Shown here in pieces: positions 62,480 to 64,000 of a stretch of 64,000 bases of DNA. Origin of the DNA: Synechococcus sp. UW69 (lineage in GTDB: Bacteria > Cyanobacteriota > Cyanobacteriia > PCC-6307 > Cyanobiaceae); contig NZ_UCNW01000011.1 in the NCBI RefSeq assembly GCF_900474185.1, positions 186,001 to 250,000 on the forward strand, in the 5' to 3' direction. The translations under genes were made by a program, and so were the position numbers. A model generated the notes under the pieces. The model searched no databases and was not told the DNA's origin. It saw nothing but the letters and a program-made list of their open reading frames with translations. Numbering within the stretch: position 1 is the first letter of the stretch; every line of letters starts with the position of its first letter.

Positions 62480-63169
62480 TCAGGCCGAGTCCTTGATGCC
62501 GAGTGGGACCCAATCCATGGGGTGGGGTGTTCGCATCTCGCGTCCCTTCCCTGGCGCCGTGGTGATGGCGAGGTCATAGGAGACCGAATAGCGGGGTCCT
62601 CCCCCTTCATAGGGGAGCACCCGATGCCGAAGATCCGAAGGGAACAACAACAGCCGGTGGGGCGTCGGCGCGAAAACACCACCGGAGACGGCGGCATCGC
62701 GATAGGGAATCGCCATCACATGGCTGAAGTAATCGTCGGGAGCCTCAAATTCAAGCTCCCCACTCTCGTTCGCCGGATCTGCCAACACATAAAACACCGC
62801 ACTCAACTGAGCATTGCGATGGCTGTGCAAATCAATTGTTCCGCCATCTCTGGCACAAACCACAGGCCAGGCTTTTTGGATGTGCGCCACAAGGCCGTGA
62901 TCGTTCCCCAGGAGCGCACGGAGATAGTCCGACACGTGAACAGATAACTGAGCGTTCAGCCACTGGAACGCATCCATACGATGCAACTGATCCAGGCCGG
63001 CGTGGCCCAACAAATCTCCCGTGAGGTTGTTGCGATCGCTGAACTCAGGGTGCTGATACACCTGCGCGTCGAACTGCTCAAGCTGTTGCTGCATGGCTGC
63101 GGCCGTCGCGACATCCGGTTCAAGATCCGCCTGCAGAACGGGTGTTGGAAACAGCCAGTGCAGCGCCAT
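62480..63169 (-). CDS. 2OG-Fe(II) oxygenase-like protein (TIGR02466 type)
   Basis: 229 residues. The iron and 2-oxoglutarate pattern is visible as IDLHSHRNAQLSAVFYV, then LLLFPSDLRHRVLPYEGG and RYSVSYDLAI. It starts MALHWLFPTPVLQADL, as in the putative TIGR02466 family also known from cyanophages. The substrate is unknown. It lies between folD and crtE. Confidence 0.8.
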   Translation of the reverse strand: MALHWLFPTPVLQADLEPDVATAAAMQQQLEQFDAQVYQHPEFSDRNNLTGDLLGHAGLDQLHRMDAFQWLNAQLSVHVSDYLRALLGNDHGLVAHIQKAWPVVCARDGGTIDLHSHRNAQLSAVFYVLADPANESGELEFEAPDDYFSHVMAIPYRDAAVSGGVFAPTPHRLLLFPSDLRHRVLPYEGGGPRYSVSYDLAITTAPGKGREMRTPHPMDWVPLGIKDSA

Positions 63170-63177
63170 TGAATCGA

Positions 63178-64000
63178 TCAGGGCACGAGATCGTCCAAAT
63201 CATGGTCAATGTTGTGGCGTCTGCACCACGCCACCACGGTGTTGACCAGAAGCATCGTGACCGTCATCGGTCCGACACCTCCTGGGACAGGTGAGAGCGC
63301 ACCGGCGATCGACTCGATTTCATCAGCGCGAACATCACCGCATAGACCGCCTTCAGGCTTGCGGTGAATACCGACATCCACCACAGCCGCACCCGGCCGC
63401 ACGTGGTCTGCCCCGATGAACTGGGGACGCCCTGCCGCCACAACCAGAATCTCAGCCTCCTGGGAGTGCGCCGCCAGATCTGCCGTGCGGGAATGGGCAA
63501 TGGTGACGGTCGCGTTGGCCGCCTGAAGCATCAAGGCCATCGGTTGTCCCACAAGAATGCTTCGACCGATCACCACAGCGCGCTTGCCCGCCGGGTCGAT
63601 TCCATTGCTGCGCAGCAACGCCATCACTCCTGCGGGGGTGCAGCTGCGCGGGCCCGGTTCCCCCTTAAGCAGCCGGCCGAGATTGAGCGTGTGCAGACCA
63701 TCTGCATCCTTCTCGGGATCAATAGCCATCAGCAGTGGCCCCTCATCAAGGCCTCCAGGGAGCGGAAGCTGGAGCAGGATCCCATCCACCTCCGGGTTGG
63801 CATTCAGCCGTTCAATGGTCTGAAGCACGACCGCAGCAGGAGTGTCGCCGGGGAGGTGATCGCCAAAGCTGGCCACACCAATCCGAGCACAAGCCTTTTC
63901 TTTGTTGGCGACGTAGACGGCGCTGGCCGGATCCTCTCCGACACGCAGCACCGCTAACCCTGGCGGTCGCCCCACCTCAGCCAGACGCTGTTCGATCAGG
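63178..64000 (-). CDS. folD: Methylenetetrahydrofolate dehydrogenase/cyclohydrolase, 5' end cut by window
   Basis: Interconverts one-carbon folates. The visible 274 residues begin inside the N-terminal domain ([21 protein letters not shown]), have YVANKEKAC with the catalytic Lys, LLQLPLPGG, the cofactor motif [17 protein letters not shown], and [13 protein letters not shown] near the end. The start codon lies beyond base 64000. Confidence 0.95.
   Translation of the reverse strand, partial: LIEQRLAEVGRPPGLAVLRVGEDPASAVYVANKEKACARIGVASFGDHLPGDTPAAVVLQTIERLNANPEVDGILLQLPLPGGLDEGPLLMAIDPEKDADGLHTLNLGRLLKGEPGPRSCTPAGVMALLRSNGIDPAGKRAVVIGRSILVGQPMALMLQAANATVTIAHSRTADLAAHSQEAEILVVAAGRPQFIGADHVRPGAAVVDVGIHRKPEGGLCGDVRADEIESIAGALSPVPGGVGPMTVTMLLVNTVVAWCRRHNIDHDLDDLVP

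Overview
The window reads as a chromosome segment of a marine picocyanobacterium, most likely marine Synechococcus (subcluster 5.1 type). The evidence is a ferredoxin-NADP reductase with an N-terminal linker-like domain and Lys/Ala/Pro hinge (petH), a membrane-anchored phycobilisome linker, the circadian kinase SasA, a short 300-residue phosphoribulokinase of the kind paired with alpha-carboxysome Rubisco systems, zwf-opcA, and many small proteins of the picocyanobacterial kind. The core is GC-rich and tightly packed, with stop/start overlaps. No rRNA operon, CRISPR array, transposase or integrase was seen.

Layout. 0.1-6.1 kb: class II and class I fructose-bisphosphate aldolases in tandem, a lipoprotein phosphatase, a fragment of a second class I aldolase, an oxidoreductase and accD. 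6.3-23.6 kb: core housekeeping genes (ferritin, prepilin peptidase, prk, leuB, lpxD, proB, ruvX, Fur regulator, hisA, pgsA, L,D-transpeptidase) plus conserved cyanobacterial proteins. 23.6-31.1 kb: a low-density island of small ORFs, tiny single-span membrane proteins, frame-disrupted secreted proteins and several intrinsic terminators with no gene in front of them. 31.1-40 kb: phosphopantetheinyl transferase, PdeM-like phosphoesterase, a potassium-filter glutamate-receptor-like channel, a PPC(DUF296)-glutaredoxin fusion beside a ribbon-helix-helix gene, a carotenoid-isomerase-like flavoprotein and a rhomboid protease. 40-46.4 kb: a second accessory stretch, AT-rich in part. It holds an amine oxidase broken by a TAG codon, a CpcL-like linker followed by a 4Fe-4S ferredoxin, a candidate structured RNA, an HTH/zinc-ribbon protein and a run of small secreted proteins. 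46.4-64 kb: core again (pepN, sasA, tRNA-Glu, petH, zwf-opcA-cobB, a RecD/Dda-like helicase, crtE, folD truncated by the window edge).

How the genes fit together. Carbon metabolism is well represented: aldolases and phosphoribulokinase serve the Calvin cycle, and zwf-opcA the oxidative pentose phosphate pathway. Photosynthetic electron flow is represented by petH, the CpcL-like linker and the ferredoxin. crtE and the CrtH/CrtI-like flavoprotein belong to isoprenoid and carotenoid synthesis. The most promising unexplained items are the CpcL-like/ferredoxin pair, the structured or terminator-bearing RNAs at 6.2, 25.3-26.1 and 44.1 kb, the micro-membrane-proteins, the glutamate-receptor-like channel with its overlapping mini-ORF, and the two recent gene-decay events (aldolase fragment, amine oxidase). 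All functional calls come from reading motifs by eye; no database search was run.
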